Below, piece by piece: positions 1-9,078 of a stretch of DNA of 27,216 nt. The notes under the pieces were generated by a model. That model saw only the letters and a list, made by a program, of their open reading frames with translations, was not told the DNA's origin and ran no database searches. This DNA comes from Hysterium pulicare CBS 123377. Its lineage: Eukaryota; Ascomycota; Dothideomycetes; Hysteriales; Hysteriaceae. The stretch is from assembly GCA_000467715.1 (NCBI GenBank), contig AJFK01000279.1, positions 1-27,216 on the forward strand, in the 5' to 3' direction. Position numbers and translations under genes: made by a program. Every line of letters starts with the position of its first letter. The first letter of the stretch is position 1.

Positions 1-945
1 TGGCGATGGAATTTCTTGATCCAGCTTATCTTCGGCGGAGTCGTACAAATCCTCCATTACTTCTGCGTTCCGGAAACTCGATCCACAATTCGCATCGACC
101 AGGAGGCCAAAAGGCGTCGTAAAGCCGGACAAGAGGTCTATGGACCAAACGAAGTCCGCACTTTCAGTGAGCGTTTTAGCCCGAGAGAGATCACAACTGT
201 TATGCTTCGTCCTTACATTATGTTGCTCACCGAACCCATCGTTCTCTTCCTCTCTCTTCTCAGTGGATTCAGCGATGCCTTGATCTTCAGTTTCCTCGAA
301 TCATATGGCTATGTCTTCGAACAATGGGGCTTCAGCAAACTTCAGCTTGGTTTGTCTCTCATTCCGCTACTCCTCGGATACATCCTCTCTTACTTTTCGT
401 TCTTCCCATGGATCAAAAGTCATACTCGTATCCGACACCGAGAAGGGAGCAATGCTTTGTCTCCGGAGAGTCGTCTTTGGTGGTTGTTATTCCTCGTTCC
501 GATGCTACCACTCGGACTCTTCGGCTTTGCCTTCGTTTCCACAGGACCACCACTTCCATGGATCGCACCGCTAATATTCTCCATTCTGATCGGAATTGCG
601 AACTATGCCATTTACTTCGCCACTATCGACTACATGGTAGCATCCTATGGAGAGTTCGCCGCGTCAGCTACTGGAGGAAATGGTTTCATGAGAGACTTTC
701 TGGCTGGCATGTGCGCTCTTTACACAAGACCGCTGTACAAGAACCTCAAGCCTAAGAACGCCTCCTTCTTGTTGACCGGGGTCGCTGTTTTGGTTACTAT
801 CCCAGTGTACGTCTTCTATTGGTATGGCCCCCAGATACGAGGTCGAAGCAAATTCGCACAGTCCCTGGCAGAGGAGAACAAGAAGAAAGTTAGCAAGGTT
901 GAAGCGTTGAATGCTCGACGCAGACAACAAGAAGCGAATGTGTAG
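1..945 (+). CDS. MFS transporter, DHA1/polyamine-type, C-terminal part (5' end outside window)
   Basis: Reading frame 1 is open from the first base to TAG at 943-945, giving 314 residues without a visible start, so the gene begins upstream. Strongly hydrophobic segments lie at about fragment residues 4-23, 72-100, 115-135, 159-179, 187-213 and 254-274, with a weaker one at 228-242. That fits helices 6-12 of a 12-helix major facilitator. The PET motif after the first helix (residues 24-26) is followed by a basic cytoplasmic loop rich in R and K, as in fungal DHA1 drug and polyamine antiporters. The tail is charged and ends in a K/R/E/Q-rich stretch. No intron is needed in this part. By family knowledge it would be a proton-driven exporter in the plasma membrane. 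The substrate cannot be told from the sequence; the polyamine label rests on overall resemblance. Confidence 0.9.
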   Translation, partial: WRWNFLIQLIFGGVVQILHYFCVPETRSTIRIDQEAKRRRKAGQEVYGPNEVRTFSERFSPREITTVMLRPYIMLLTEPIVLFLSLLSGFSDALIFSFLESYGYVFEQWGFSKLQLGLSLIPLLLGYILSYFSFFPWIKSHTRIRHREGSNALSPESRLWWLLFLVPMLPLGLFGFAFVSTGPPLPWIAPLIFSILIGIANYAIYFATIDYMVASYGEFAASATGGNGFMRDFLAGMCALYTRPLYKNLKPKNASFLLTGVAVLVTIPVYVFYWYGPQIRGRSKFAQSLAEENKKKVSKVEALNARRRQQEANV

Positions 946-2428
946 GACGCGTCGGAAGAAGATCTTTGCTTGACTGTTTTAGTATATACTCACCAACATC
1001 GGATGGCTCGCTGTTATCCGGGTACCAGGCGTATCTAGAGATCTTCCTACAACGTCAGCAATATCGGCCAGTAATTGGCCAAGGAGAAAGGCCAAGCTCA
1101 ATATACGGCGAATGTTGTGCTCGAATTTACCTTGAAGAGGGGGGAATAAACCATTATGTTGCAGCCGAAGAATTGATTTGCATCATGAAACAGGGCAGAT
1201 ATGAAAATCTTGATGAGAAATCTAGAGGCCGGTTGGTTCTGAGATATCCATTATGAATGTATGTTGGTCTCACAAGGGTATGAATTTGAAGACTGCGTTG
1301 ACGCAGTAGAGACAGGCCCGAGCTTGGGGGAGATCAGAATGTGAATGGCATACTTTCTTTCGTACATAGTAAATAGAGTCAATTCAAACAGCCTGATTAT
1401 CCGCCTTGTACGAGATGAATGTGTTATTGTTCTCATGGAAGATGACGCGAGGTTGAAATCGCGATGGTCGGCCCGAACGAAGTCCGGGCGCGATCGACAG
1501 AAATGCGCACATCGCATCATGAGACAGCACTTCAGGGCATTCATCCATCTCTCCATCTCTCTCCAACTTTCGTTCCTATTCGGCTCAACGGAGATGCATC
1601 CTAATGGTGAAACGGCTCTATTTATGCGCGTAAAGCCCCGAGCGGACTCTGTATAGGTAGGGATCGGGTTTTCTACCTCGCTTCCAAGTCTCAAACTCAC
1701 ACCGCCGTTCTTCTCTATTCATGGTAGCATCAAGATATTCCCAAGGTGTCTAGTGTCCATGTTCATACCCGAGGACATATTATGACAGGACAAGTTGACA
1801 GGCAACACAAAGATGTTGTGGACTATGCGCTGTTAGAACTCCGCGCTTTCGCATGCCTTTTACGGCCGCGCCACGTTTCCCAGTTGAGCAGCTGTCCTGC
1901 AGAATTCTTCCACACTTCGGAGTTCTACCTCTCTTATCCAATCCCCATCGATCGAACCCCATACCATCGAAGACCATCTGCAAGACATACGACGTTCACT
2001 CTCTTGACAGAGCAATTACATCATTCAAGCGGGACGGCCCATGCAGCCTTAACCGCTTTGAACGCTCAACACCACGCGAGCTTTTCCAATCAGGCAGATA
2101 TGTGGGGCAGCAGGCGCACCAATTGGGGCATGCCAGCTGTACAACTACCTCACCGGTCAATCGTGCAAGCTCGCGACTGGATGCTCACGTTGAAAATGAA
2201 AATGCAATGTATCTAGGTCCGGCGTGGGGTAAATGCGTGACGGCGCACGGCGGTGCTTACGAAAGGCCATTCGGGGAGTTCATAAACGTTTCAGGGTCTT
2301 CTCGGGCGTAAATCCAATTCAATGATCTTTTTCGCCAAGACAGAGACAACCATATCCTCGGCGCAGATAAAATGGGTTCAATGGTGAAGTTATCTGGAGT
2401 ATGTTGGGCTTCGAACTGCACTGACAGT
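946..2428. other. Intergenic region between the MFS gene and the C2H2-type gene
   Basis: About 1.5 kb containing the 3' end of the transporter gene and the promoter of the next gene; both genes read rightward. An AATAAA at 1145-1150, 200 nt past the stop, could serve for polyadenylation. A CT-rich stretch lies at about 1547-1567. Short overlapping ORFs on both strands (all under 160 codons) have irregular composition and no recognisable motif, so I do not call them genes. A CTGACAG at 2422-2427 just before the chosen start of the next gene could be an intron acceptor, which would imply an unseen upstream exon. Confidence 0.6.
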
Positions 2429-3753
2429 ATGCAGAGACCCAACCCGGGGCCGGCTAATGTGGTGGAATCCCTAGTACACACGTTATTGGATGTCTTCACC
2501 TCGACGAGAGACTTGTATATAACGCTGAAAAGGAAGGAGAGAAGAGACTTGGAAAGAGCCAGACGACTGAAAGGCGGCCATTCAAGCTCCAGACGGTCCT
2601 ATCGATCAGATGATGAAGACGATATCGATGGCGATGAACCCATCGTCATGGACAAAGCCGCCGTGAATCGAGAATTCGAAAATGGATACCGCGACATCGG
2701 ACAACAATTTTTGGTCGGGGACGGTATGAGATCCCGCAAACATTTGGATATCCCTTTGGAAATCTCTTTGGACACTGATTTTGGTCTTCCTCCACAGTCA
2801 TTACTCAAACTGCCCTCCAATCCCAAATAATCGCTCTTCAATCCACGCTAATAACAGTATTCCTCTATGGCCCAACATCTTCAGATCCAATATCCCGCCA
2901 TTTATCGACTCTTGTCTCAGCTTCTCGAGCAGCAGGCACTGTATCCGTAGATACCCTGGCCGCACAGCATCAGCGCATGCGTGGGATCCTCCCAATTACC
3001 CCAAAACCCTCCGCCTACCCTCCATCCCCACCATATCCAATCACCATGCCATCCGAGTCTACCTCTCCTCCCTCTACTGCGGTTGCGAGGACCAGACGAG
3101 CCTCTTCGCCCTCCGCCGTCGCGCGCTCCAAACGCTCCTCCTGGCCTCCATCCCCACCAACCACCGCCATGCCACCTCTGACCCAAGCATCCGGGCGACC
3201 AAAGATGAACAGGACCGACACCGAATCGACCGCGTTATCAGGCCCCACCTCTTACGGCGAGAACAACCAACCACACACTCTGTTCTGCCTCTACTCTATA
3301 GACCTTCAACGTCATCCAGAGCAACCGCTCGCATCGACGATAACCTCAAATAGCTCACCTTACTGTCCATACTGTAAGCGTTCCTTACACCTCACCCCTG
3401 GCCGCTCGTGGGAAATCTTCAAGGACAGCGAATTCGGCGAACGCTCGTTCCACGTCCAAAACCGCTTCGTCGTGAAATGCCACCGCGAAGGCGACGATCA
3501 AGGGTACAGTTGCGTGATTTGCAGCCGCTCAGGTGACGTAGACACCATATGTGGCGATGTCAAAGCACTTGTAAGACACGTGTGGCAGGATCATAGCGTT
3601 GGAGAACTACAGGCTGAAGAGGATGTGGTTGAGGTTTTGGAAGGTCGGTCGCCGGTTGGAGATGGGAGGGGAAGGAGGGACAAGAGGCGGGATTCGGCGA
3701 GATATGAGAGAGAAGAGGAGGTTGTTGAGATTCGAGGGAGAGGTAGAGATTGA
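2429..3753 (+). CDS. Conserved fungal protein with C2H2-like zinc-binding motifs, two exons
   Basis: Exon 1 is 2429-2723 and exon 2 is 2798-3753, giving 416 residues. The 74-nt intron begins GTATGAG, has a CTGAT branch-like site and ends in CCACAG. Splicing joins codon GAC to GTC and keeps one open frame (VGDVITQTALQSQ); without it exon 1 runs into a stop at 2828-2830. Residues 10-48 form a helical start (TRDLY at 26-30), followed by an acidic stretch (61-70). Residues 160-245 are rich in S, P, T and R and probably disordered. Cysteines sit at C288-x2-C291, and a C2H2-type pattern lies at C337-x2-C340-x18-H-x4-H (H359, H364). The tail is charged. The pattern resembles uncharacterised proteins I recall from many Pezizomycotina; that is memory, not a search. 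An in-frame ATG at 2372 would add 19 residues. I chose 2429 because the earlier part reads poorly. Function unknown. Confidence 0.82.
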
Positions 3754-4141
3754 GAAGATGATGAGTAAGTTTCAAGGCGAGAGAGATTCAACTTCCTCGT
3801 CCCTTTGGAGTTTAAAAGCGGGCCAGGTGGGCTGAGGGAATCGGGATTCTTTTTACTGTACAATATTTCGGCTTGCCCTTTACATACTACCAATTATCTA
3901 TCTATCTTTCCTTCAACGGCTTCTCCAAAACCATTCTAGCCTCCAACCCCGCCAACATAATCCAGCCATCTGTATATTCCATCCCGTCCTGCACGTGCAC
4001 GCCCGCTCGCAAACATCGGCTTCTCCGTACTCCTACCCAAAACGGCAAATGCTCGTCTTACACGCACGAACCCCACAATTACCCGCCCCGCCCCAAACAC
4101 CAACGTCAATAAAAAATCATTTTGCCCACTACCTCTTCTAT
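3754..4141. other. 3' flank of the C2H2-type gene
   Basis: Non-coding stretch after the stop at 3753. A short pyrimidine-rich segment is followed by AATAAA at 4108-4113, about 355 nt downstream, a possible but distant polyadenylation signal. Small ORFs here have low-complexity composition and no motif. Confidence 0.45.
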
Positions 4142-4184
4142 ACGCTTTTGGAAAATGCTAGGTGCAGGAATCGACACTTTTCTC
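4142..4184 (+). repeat. Dispersed direct repeat, copy 1 (about 42 nt)
   Basis: This segment matches 4897-4938 with only a handful of differences; shared cores include AATGCTA and GCAGGAATCGA. The bases beyond also show weak similarity (for example GGCGAG near 4250 and near 4998), so both may be remnants of one longer element. Read on the minus strand, both copies encode a KVSIPA-x-SI-x-QK peptide. Confidence 0.6.
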
Positions 4185-4896
4185 TGTGTCCGGGCGAGAA
4201 GTTGCTTGTGTGGGAAGTGTTTGTCTTGGTGAAGGATTGTTAAGCTTTTTGGCGAGTCGTGAGGGATGGTCGTGCAGGATTTAGGAAGGGAAAATGCGGG
4301 ACGGATTAGGAGAATTGGCGATGCGGGAACTGGGTATGCATCATGGTACGAGGTTGTGGGTTCTGAGTAAGGTGCGGGACTGCGTACGCCGTACTTGGTA
4401 AAGAAAATTGCCGCCGTTCGCTGTGGTGGCGTTGTAAAGTACAACAACTTCCGAGGAGGTTTATGGATAGACTTATTGCAAGCGTCAATGCGATATCATT
4501 AACGGTCTCTGAAAACATGGGAGAATGCTCTTGCTCACTTTGAAACGTGTTTGATTCTCAAGGATTGCTAAATGGTGAGATTAGGTGATCTCAAACTCCG
4601 AAAGCAGTCATAACCTTAAAAAACTTAATATATATCTCCTCTTACCAAGCAAGCAAGCAACTCGGGACCCTGCAGCAATATCCAAGAGTCTCTACTGCCA
4701 ACTTCTTCCTTTTACAGCACCTCGAACCGCTTTCAGCAAATGCTCCATCGCAGGATTCAACAGGTTTGCGCAGAGAGTTTCTTAAACAGGTAATGAGGCA
4801 GGTCTGCACGATAACCTTGATACGTCTCCACAGTTACCGGCATGCTTTTCGCACTTCTGCAGAAAAACTCCTGCAACTTGGCGGTCCGTGTTAGTA
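4185..4896. other. Non-coding stretch between two dispersed repeat copies
   Basis: About 700 nt with no ORF that looks coding. It may include diverged parts of the element represented by the repeats at 4142 and 4897. AT-rich around 4610-4640. Confidence 0.4.
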
Positions 4897-4938
4897 TACT
4901 TTTGGCAAATGCTACGGGCAGGAATCGATACTTTTCTC
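4897..4938 (+). repeat. Dispersed direct repeat, copy 2 (about 42 nt)
   Basis: Second copy of the segment at 4142-4184, same orientation, about 750 nt downstream. A minus-strand ORF of 131 codons (4782-5177) spans it and shares the KVSIPA-x-SI-x-QK peptide with the minus-strand ORF over copy 1. This suggests that a once-coding or transposon-derived sequence was duplicated. No transposase motif is visible. Confidence 0.6.
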
Positions 4939-5177
4939 AAAAGTTTCCTTGGTAGGAAACATCGTGGGTTTTGAACACTTACCAGATAGGTCCGGTTGGC
5001 GAGACCGTGATGGCGAGTGCATTGGTGTGGGCCCGAGGCTGGCTGATGCGTAGTGGCGTTGGTGAAGGAAGGATTTGCTGCATTACGATGCTTCGTACTT
5101 GATAGCAGGATTGATAAGAACAAACGACGCGGGTTTTGCCACCCTGCCTCTCTCAAACCGTCAGGCTTCAAGTGCAA

Positions 5178-5500
5178 CTACTGATCCGCAGGAGGAAAGA
5201 ACATTCATATTGAATGTCGGCAACGTAGAACCTTAGCGCCGATTAATATAGTTCGACTGAGCTTTGCTGGTCTTTTAAAGTTAATTATCACCTTGAAAGG
5301 ATCATGGGCTTGCTTCCTGAAAAAAAAATTAAAATTTAAAAAAACAGCCCTAATAGCTCGTAGAAGCTCTGGCCGCAAGAGGAAGTCGCGGAATCCAGTA
5401 GAGTGGATTCCTACATAGCTGCCCTTTTTGTCCGCACCGTCCACACTGCTTCTGATGATAACTTCTCAATTCCCGCTTCCCTCTCAACCAGCCAGACTCG
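5178..5500. other. Non-coding stretch with an A-rich tract
   Basis: Contains an A-rich run at about 5320-5347, interrupted by short T runs. No terminal repeats or target duplication could be seen around it, so I do not call it a retroposon tail. Confidence 0.4.
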
Positions 5501-5701
5501 TAGTTTAACGTCATTGCGGACCCACTGGGTATGTCTGCCACCTCCTTCTCTAGTTCAAGGGTCTTTAGTCGGACCTGGTCCATGAATCTGCGGTCTTCCT
5601 TTGTATTTGCTCCGGTCCGAAGTCACCATCTTTACAAAACAAAAAATTTCTCGTGGAATGGCTGCGCCGCGGATAGTTTAACGTCATTTCGGACCCGCTG
5701 G
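5501..5701 (+). repeat. Pair of 28-nt direct repeats, 173 nt apart
   Basis: Positions 5501-5528 and 5674-5701 agree in 26 of 28 positions; both start TAGTTTAACGTCATT or the same with one change. On the minus strand both encode S-G-S-(A/E)-MTLNY, in two overlapping small ORFs (5350-5583 and 5565-5870). The shared peptide suggests a duplicated former coding segment rather than chance, but no family is recognised. Confidence 0.6.
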
Positions 5702-6164
5702 AGAAGAGTTGGTAGAGGTGTTGTCGTTGAACTCGGCCAAAGCATAATCTTCCGGCGTCGTGAATCCGACGGTAAGGCCAAATTTTGTCAGGGCTCGGGA
5801 ACTTCGACAGCGGGCGAGAGCTTTCAGCCCCTTTCCCAAAGCCCAATCCATCCCCAACCGCAAACACCATGCATGTATTTGCTAAATCTGTTGTACTCTT
5901 TCTTCAACTGGACAGGCCGACAGCTTTGGTTGTGGCAATAGGAACTCGAGATCGCTGCTTGTCGGGATTGGAGTCGGGATGTGGGATACTGAGCCGTCTG
6001 TGAGAAAACAATGTTAGCATAAATTCAAAAACTAGCACTCGACGCCTTAGGCGATTGGGGTATGTACTCAACAGCAAAAGTAGTAAAAGACGGTAAGAAT
6101 GGAACACATACCAACAAAGTTCTCCACTACCACCAGCCAATTCCATCTTAACTCGGCTGTATCC
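5702..6164. other. Non-coding stretch
   Basis: About 460 nt with only short, overlapping ORFs on both strands and no recognisable motif. Confidence 0.35.
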
Positions 6165-6220
6165 AGTCGGACATCTGACGCCAGTGGGAAGTCTGCCAAT
6201 GGGAAGTCTGCCAGTGGGAC
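6165..6220. repeat. Short tandem array, 15-nt unit
   Basis: Two near-identical units with core GTGGGAAGTCTGCC or ATGGGAAGTCTGCC (6183-6197, 6198-6212) are followed by a partial third (from 6213). A degenerate 18-nt relative precedes them (6165-6182). The unit length keeps the reading frame: it would read (S/N)GKSA on + or PLADF on -. Neither surrounding ORF looks like a gene. Confidence 0.6.
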
Positions 6221-6702
6221 GCAATCGGAGGCTTGGCCACAACGCCAGTGCAAAATCATTCGTCTAGAAAGGGTCGTTAGCTTCTTTGAGAAGGCAAAGT
6301 GGATGTGAACCGTCCTAATCACGATCGTAATCTAGGAGGAATTACCGACCTTGGCTGCTCCCATCGCCTTGTGGTTGTGAGTTCATCTTCGCTTCACCCT
6401 TGCGGGTTACTAGTCCCCAGCACCGCGTAGAGGTGCGAACTCGTCGCTGGGGGTCCTCCTCTTCCTCATCACCCAGAGCCTAGTAGCTCACCTCCCCCTT
6501 TCCAAGACCCTCAGTCTCGACGCCCTTTTTCTTGTTTTCCTTTGCTGAACTGCCATGATATCCCGGGTTCGTTAGGAGAGGAGGACTTTGTCTTAAAAAC
6601 ATTTAGCTTTACTCGGTGATGTGAAAAGTCAAGTATAGAAATAAAGAACGGGATAGCACGGGTTCGAAAGGGTAAAAGCTCAAGAAGGAACATGTCTTAC
6701 CT
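6221..6702. other. Non-coding stretch with a short inverted repeat
   Basis: No credible gene. The notable item is a 7-bp inverted repeat CCCCAGC ... GCTGGGG near 6416-6449 with an imperfect internal stem, which could fold as a hairpin. A tRNA was considered and does not fit. Confidence 0.35.
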
Positions 6703-7388
6703 TCATTCTTTCGACTTGCCATCCATAGGTTTGGTGAGCACGTCTGGGTGGTCTTGTGGGGGCGGAGAGTTTCGAATGAGGCCTCGCAGAACTCTAGCTA
6801 GTGTGACAGCCTTTTCCATTGCCGTCCAGGAGGCGGGTGCTAATGCTTTACTTGATAGAGCCGAAGACTGTACCGGTTCAACCTCAAGAGCAGCACAAAT
6901 GTTTGCCAGAGCACTGGATCCAAAGGGCAGGGACTCTGGGTGATAAGCCTGCCAGCGCTGACATTCGGTCCTAAGATCAAATGTTCGTGAATGTTGAAGG
7001 TATGGCGGCAAAACCACAGCTTCATCCCCAGCTTATCGAGGAAGTTGAACACGAAGACCCAGGAGTCGAGGGTGACGAACCCAAATTCGAGGTGGTGCGC
7101 TTGCCAGCGTTGATATTCGGTCCTGAGATCAAAAGTTCGCGAATGTTGCAGGTATGGCGGCAAAACCACAGCTTTAACCCGAGCTTCCCGAGGAAGTTGA
7201 ACACGGAGACCCCACGAGTCGAGGGTGACGAACGCAAATTCAAGGTTCTTCGGCAGCAAGTGCTCTCCAGCAAACTGATTGAACCGATCAATCGCGTCAC
7301 GGAATGAACCGGCGTTGCGGAAGTGCTCCGCAGTCCCAAGGGAACGACATATGCACGGAGATAAGACCAGTTCTGATAGTAATATCAT
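6703..7388 (-). pseudogene. Decayed coding segment carrying a tandem-duplicated 51-codon module
   Basis: On the minus strand, a 182-codon ORF (7388 to 6840) begins with a helical-looking stretch around RDAIDRFNQFAGEHL. It then enters a module that includes FVTLDSW and RTFDLRTEYQRWQAHH. The module occurs twice at DNA level (7101-7253 and 6949-7100). The second copy is one base shorter, so the frame changes inside it. The original sense continues in another frame (minus-strand ORF 7017 to 6703), where RTFDLRTECQRWQA reappears followed by about 70 ordinary-looking residues. This is what a duplicated, then frameshifted, gene fragment looks like. No family is recognised. It could instead be an intron-containing gene whose splice sites I missed. 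Confidence 0.4.
6949..7253 (-). repeat. Tandem duplication, units of 152 and 153 bp
   Basis: Unit 1 is 6949-7100 and unit 2 is 7101-7253. Landmarks repeat with constant spacing: GCCAGCG at 6951 and 7103; TATGGCGGCAAAACCACAGC at 7001 and 7153 (152 apart); GGTGACGAAC at 7071 and 7224 (153 apart). The one-base difference lies between the last two landmarks, in the A/C-rich segment after TTGAACAC. Differences between units are scattered substitutions, so the duplication is old. Confidence 0.85.
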
Positions 7389-8338
7389 GTTAACACTTTT
7401 CCAGCCGCTCGTATCGTGTCGTGCAGTTCAGTGTCGTGAATGAAGAAGTAAGAGAGTGAAGGAGTAAGCAACAGGGGAGGGTGAAAAACTTGCTCGCAAG
7501 CTTGACAGAGCAGCTTGGTGTTCCTCAGTGCTCGTAATCCAACAGCCTCGCGTTGCCGCGAGCCGCTGCCGTCAGGAGACTCTGCGAGGACGCAGCAGAA
7601 TGACGAGGAGGCTTCATCTGCTGCTGCGCGGCGGTGTAGACAACAAGAAGTTGTGTTGGTGGTAGAAGAGGGTAGAGAGGGCAAAATTGAAGTGAGGGTG
7701 AACCAAGGGTTGCTGCGACGACCGACCGAGCGGCGGGCCTCGCAGCAGAGTAGACGTACCTTTCTTGCACTTGATGTGCACAAGGGCCAAGTCATCAATC
7801 CACTACCCTCGACAGAGGGCACGGGCAGCTTGCAGCCTGCGCAGGGTGATTGGTGGGTAGGTGGATGAGGAAAAGAGTGAGGCGGAGGCAGAAGAAGTTA
7901 AGGGAGGCGGGGGGCAATGTGGGTGAACAAGAACAAGCGAGTGCAACATCAAAAACCTATCGCGAGATTTCTAAGGTCAAAGCTCCAGCATTCGCAAGCA
8001 TCAGGCAGCCATCCTGGTAGTAGGGTCTCTACATCTTAGTTTGAGTGGAAAGGGGGCAATGGGAGGCGGTCGTCGGCTTATTGAGCAATTGTACTAGGGA
8101 AAGAATTCGAGTAAGGATCCTGGCGCGGAAGGAAACTTGTAACTATCGTAAAACAATGGGCAACGTCTCCTTGGTTAATGGGGCGCGGATAAGAAAGTGT
8201 ATGGGACAATGTCAACAATGACCTTGAGAGGGCCCGGATTGCGAATGTAACACCACAACAAAGGAACATAGAACAGAAGACGGGAAATATTCTAAGATTT
8301 GATTTAATGCCAGCCAGCCAGTGAGCAGTAGAGAACCT
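7389..8338. other. Non-coding stretch
   Basis: Contains a minus-strand ORF of 145 codons (7385-7822) and a plus-strand ORF of 117 codons (7515-7868) that overlap each other. Both are rich in S, R, C and A, and neither has a convincing motif. Purine-rich on the + strand at about 7860-7930. Confidence 0.35.
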
Positions 8339-8341
8339 CCA

Positions 8342-8374
8342 CTACACGGAAGACGATTGCGCTTTCCGTAGTAG
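8342..8374. repeat. Imperfect hairpin
   Basis: CTAC and ACGGAA (8342-8351) pair with TTCCGT and GTAG (8364-8374), giving ten base pairs with one bulged base around a 12-nt loop. The role is unknown and this could be chance. Confidence 0.4.
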
Positions 8375-8787
8375 AGAGTATTCTAAGACTACAACAGCAG
8401 TAAGATCGCACTTTCAGCGGCTTAGTTAGACAAACCGAAGGCTAGTTAGCTGGCAATGAGAATTCTCCACCAAAAAGAAGCCAATAAAGCTTCTCGAAGG
8501 TAGGAACAAAACCTCCAGACCACGTACTCAATGACAAAGTACGGGAATCACGAGCCTTAGAAAGAAAAAATAGATAAAAAAAATAACCCATCTGAGGGTC
8601 GATAGGCGAGAAAACCCTTATTCAGAGTTCTTACTACATTGGTGCTGCGTAGGTAAAGGAAATACAAGACTTTTGACCACCTACATTGTGCCCGAAGGCG
8701 AAAAAACTGGAAAATAATATTAATTATATAGCAGGTGTAAAAATAAGCGAGCTGCGCGAATTCGAAAGCTAGGAAAACGTTGCATTC
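8375..8787. other. Non-coding stretch, AT-rich at 8560-8750
   Basis: A-rich runs around 8565-8585 and a TAATATTAATTATATA-like stretch near 8715-8732. A 78-codon hydrophobic minus-strand ORF (8557-8793) reflects the AT-rich composition and is not called as a gene. Confidence 0.35.
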
Positions 8788-9078
8788 ATGCATTTATTGT
8801 TAGTGATGGCGACATTAACATGCTGCTACGGCGATGATAGGCAGTTACGTGCTAGAACTGGCACCAAAAAATTCCTTAGATGTTTCTTGGGGAGTTCAGC
8901 TTCTTTGGAAGAGTTTTCGGAAGCCCATTGCTTCTATTTGAAGCAATTTCCTACTTTATTTAGACCTGCTCAGTCCGGTTCGGAGTCCCCGCCAAGGAGT
9001 CGAGTTGGGGATATTCGCCTCAGGGGAAACATTTTCGGAGCAGGCATCTTTTTTAGGGAGCAGGCTAACAGGAGCTAG
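8788..9078 (+). CDS. Possible small secreted protein (96 residues), weak
   Basis: The ORF starts with a short hydrophobic stretch (MHLLLVMATLTCCYG) that would pass as a signal peptide, followed by DDRQLRARTG. It has cysteines at residues 12, 13, 32 and 48. No domain is recognised, no intron is evident, and no flanking gene supports it. The segment 8791-9078 is also near the length expected by chance in this region. I list it only because the N-terminus looks like a secretion signal. It may equally be a chance ORF. Confidence 0.15.
   Translation: MHLLLVMATLTCCYGDDRQLRARTGTKKFLRCFLGSSASLEEFSEAHCFYLKQFPTLFRPAQSGSESPPRSRVGDIRLRGNIFGAGIFFREQANRS

Noticed and set aside
2781-3353. Plus-strand ORF of 190 codons and several glycine- or arginine-rich minus-strand ORFs over the second gene
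   Set aside because: They are other-frame shadows of exon 2 of the C2H2-type gene, whose frame is fixed by the splice and the conserved C and H pattern.
5318-5347. A-rich tract as the tail of a retroposon
   Set aside because: No reverse-transcribed body, internal promoter or target-site duplication could be identified.
5350-5583. Zinc-knuckle-like [11 protein letters not shown]
   Set aside because: Spacing is CX2CX6C with no histidine, so it does not meet the CX2CX4HX4C pattern.
6410-6455. Possible tRNA or structured RNA around the CCCCAGC / GCTGGGG inverted repeat
   Set aside because: No cloverleaf and no box A or box B pattern; only a simple hairpin is seen.
7385-7822. Minus-strand ORF with LLCQACEQVF, considered as the start of a HET-domain incompatibility protein
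   Set aside because: Only a loose likeness to N-termini of that family; the rest of the ORF is low-quality, and no HET core motif follows in any frame.
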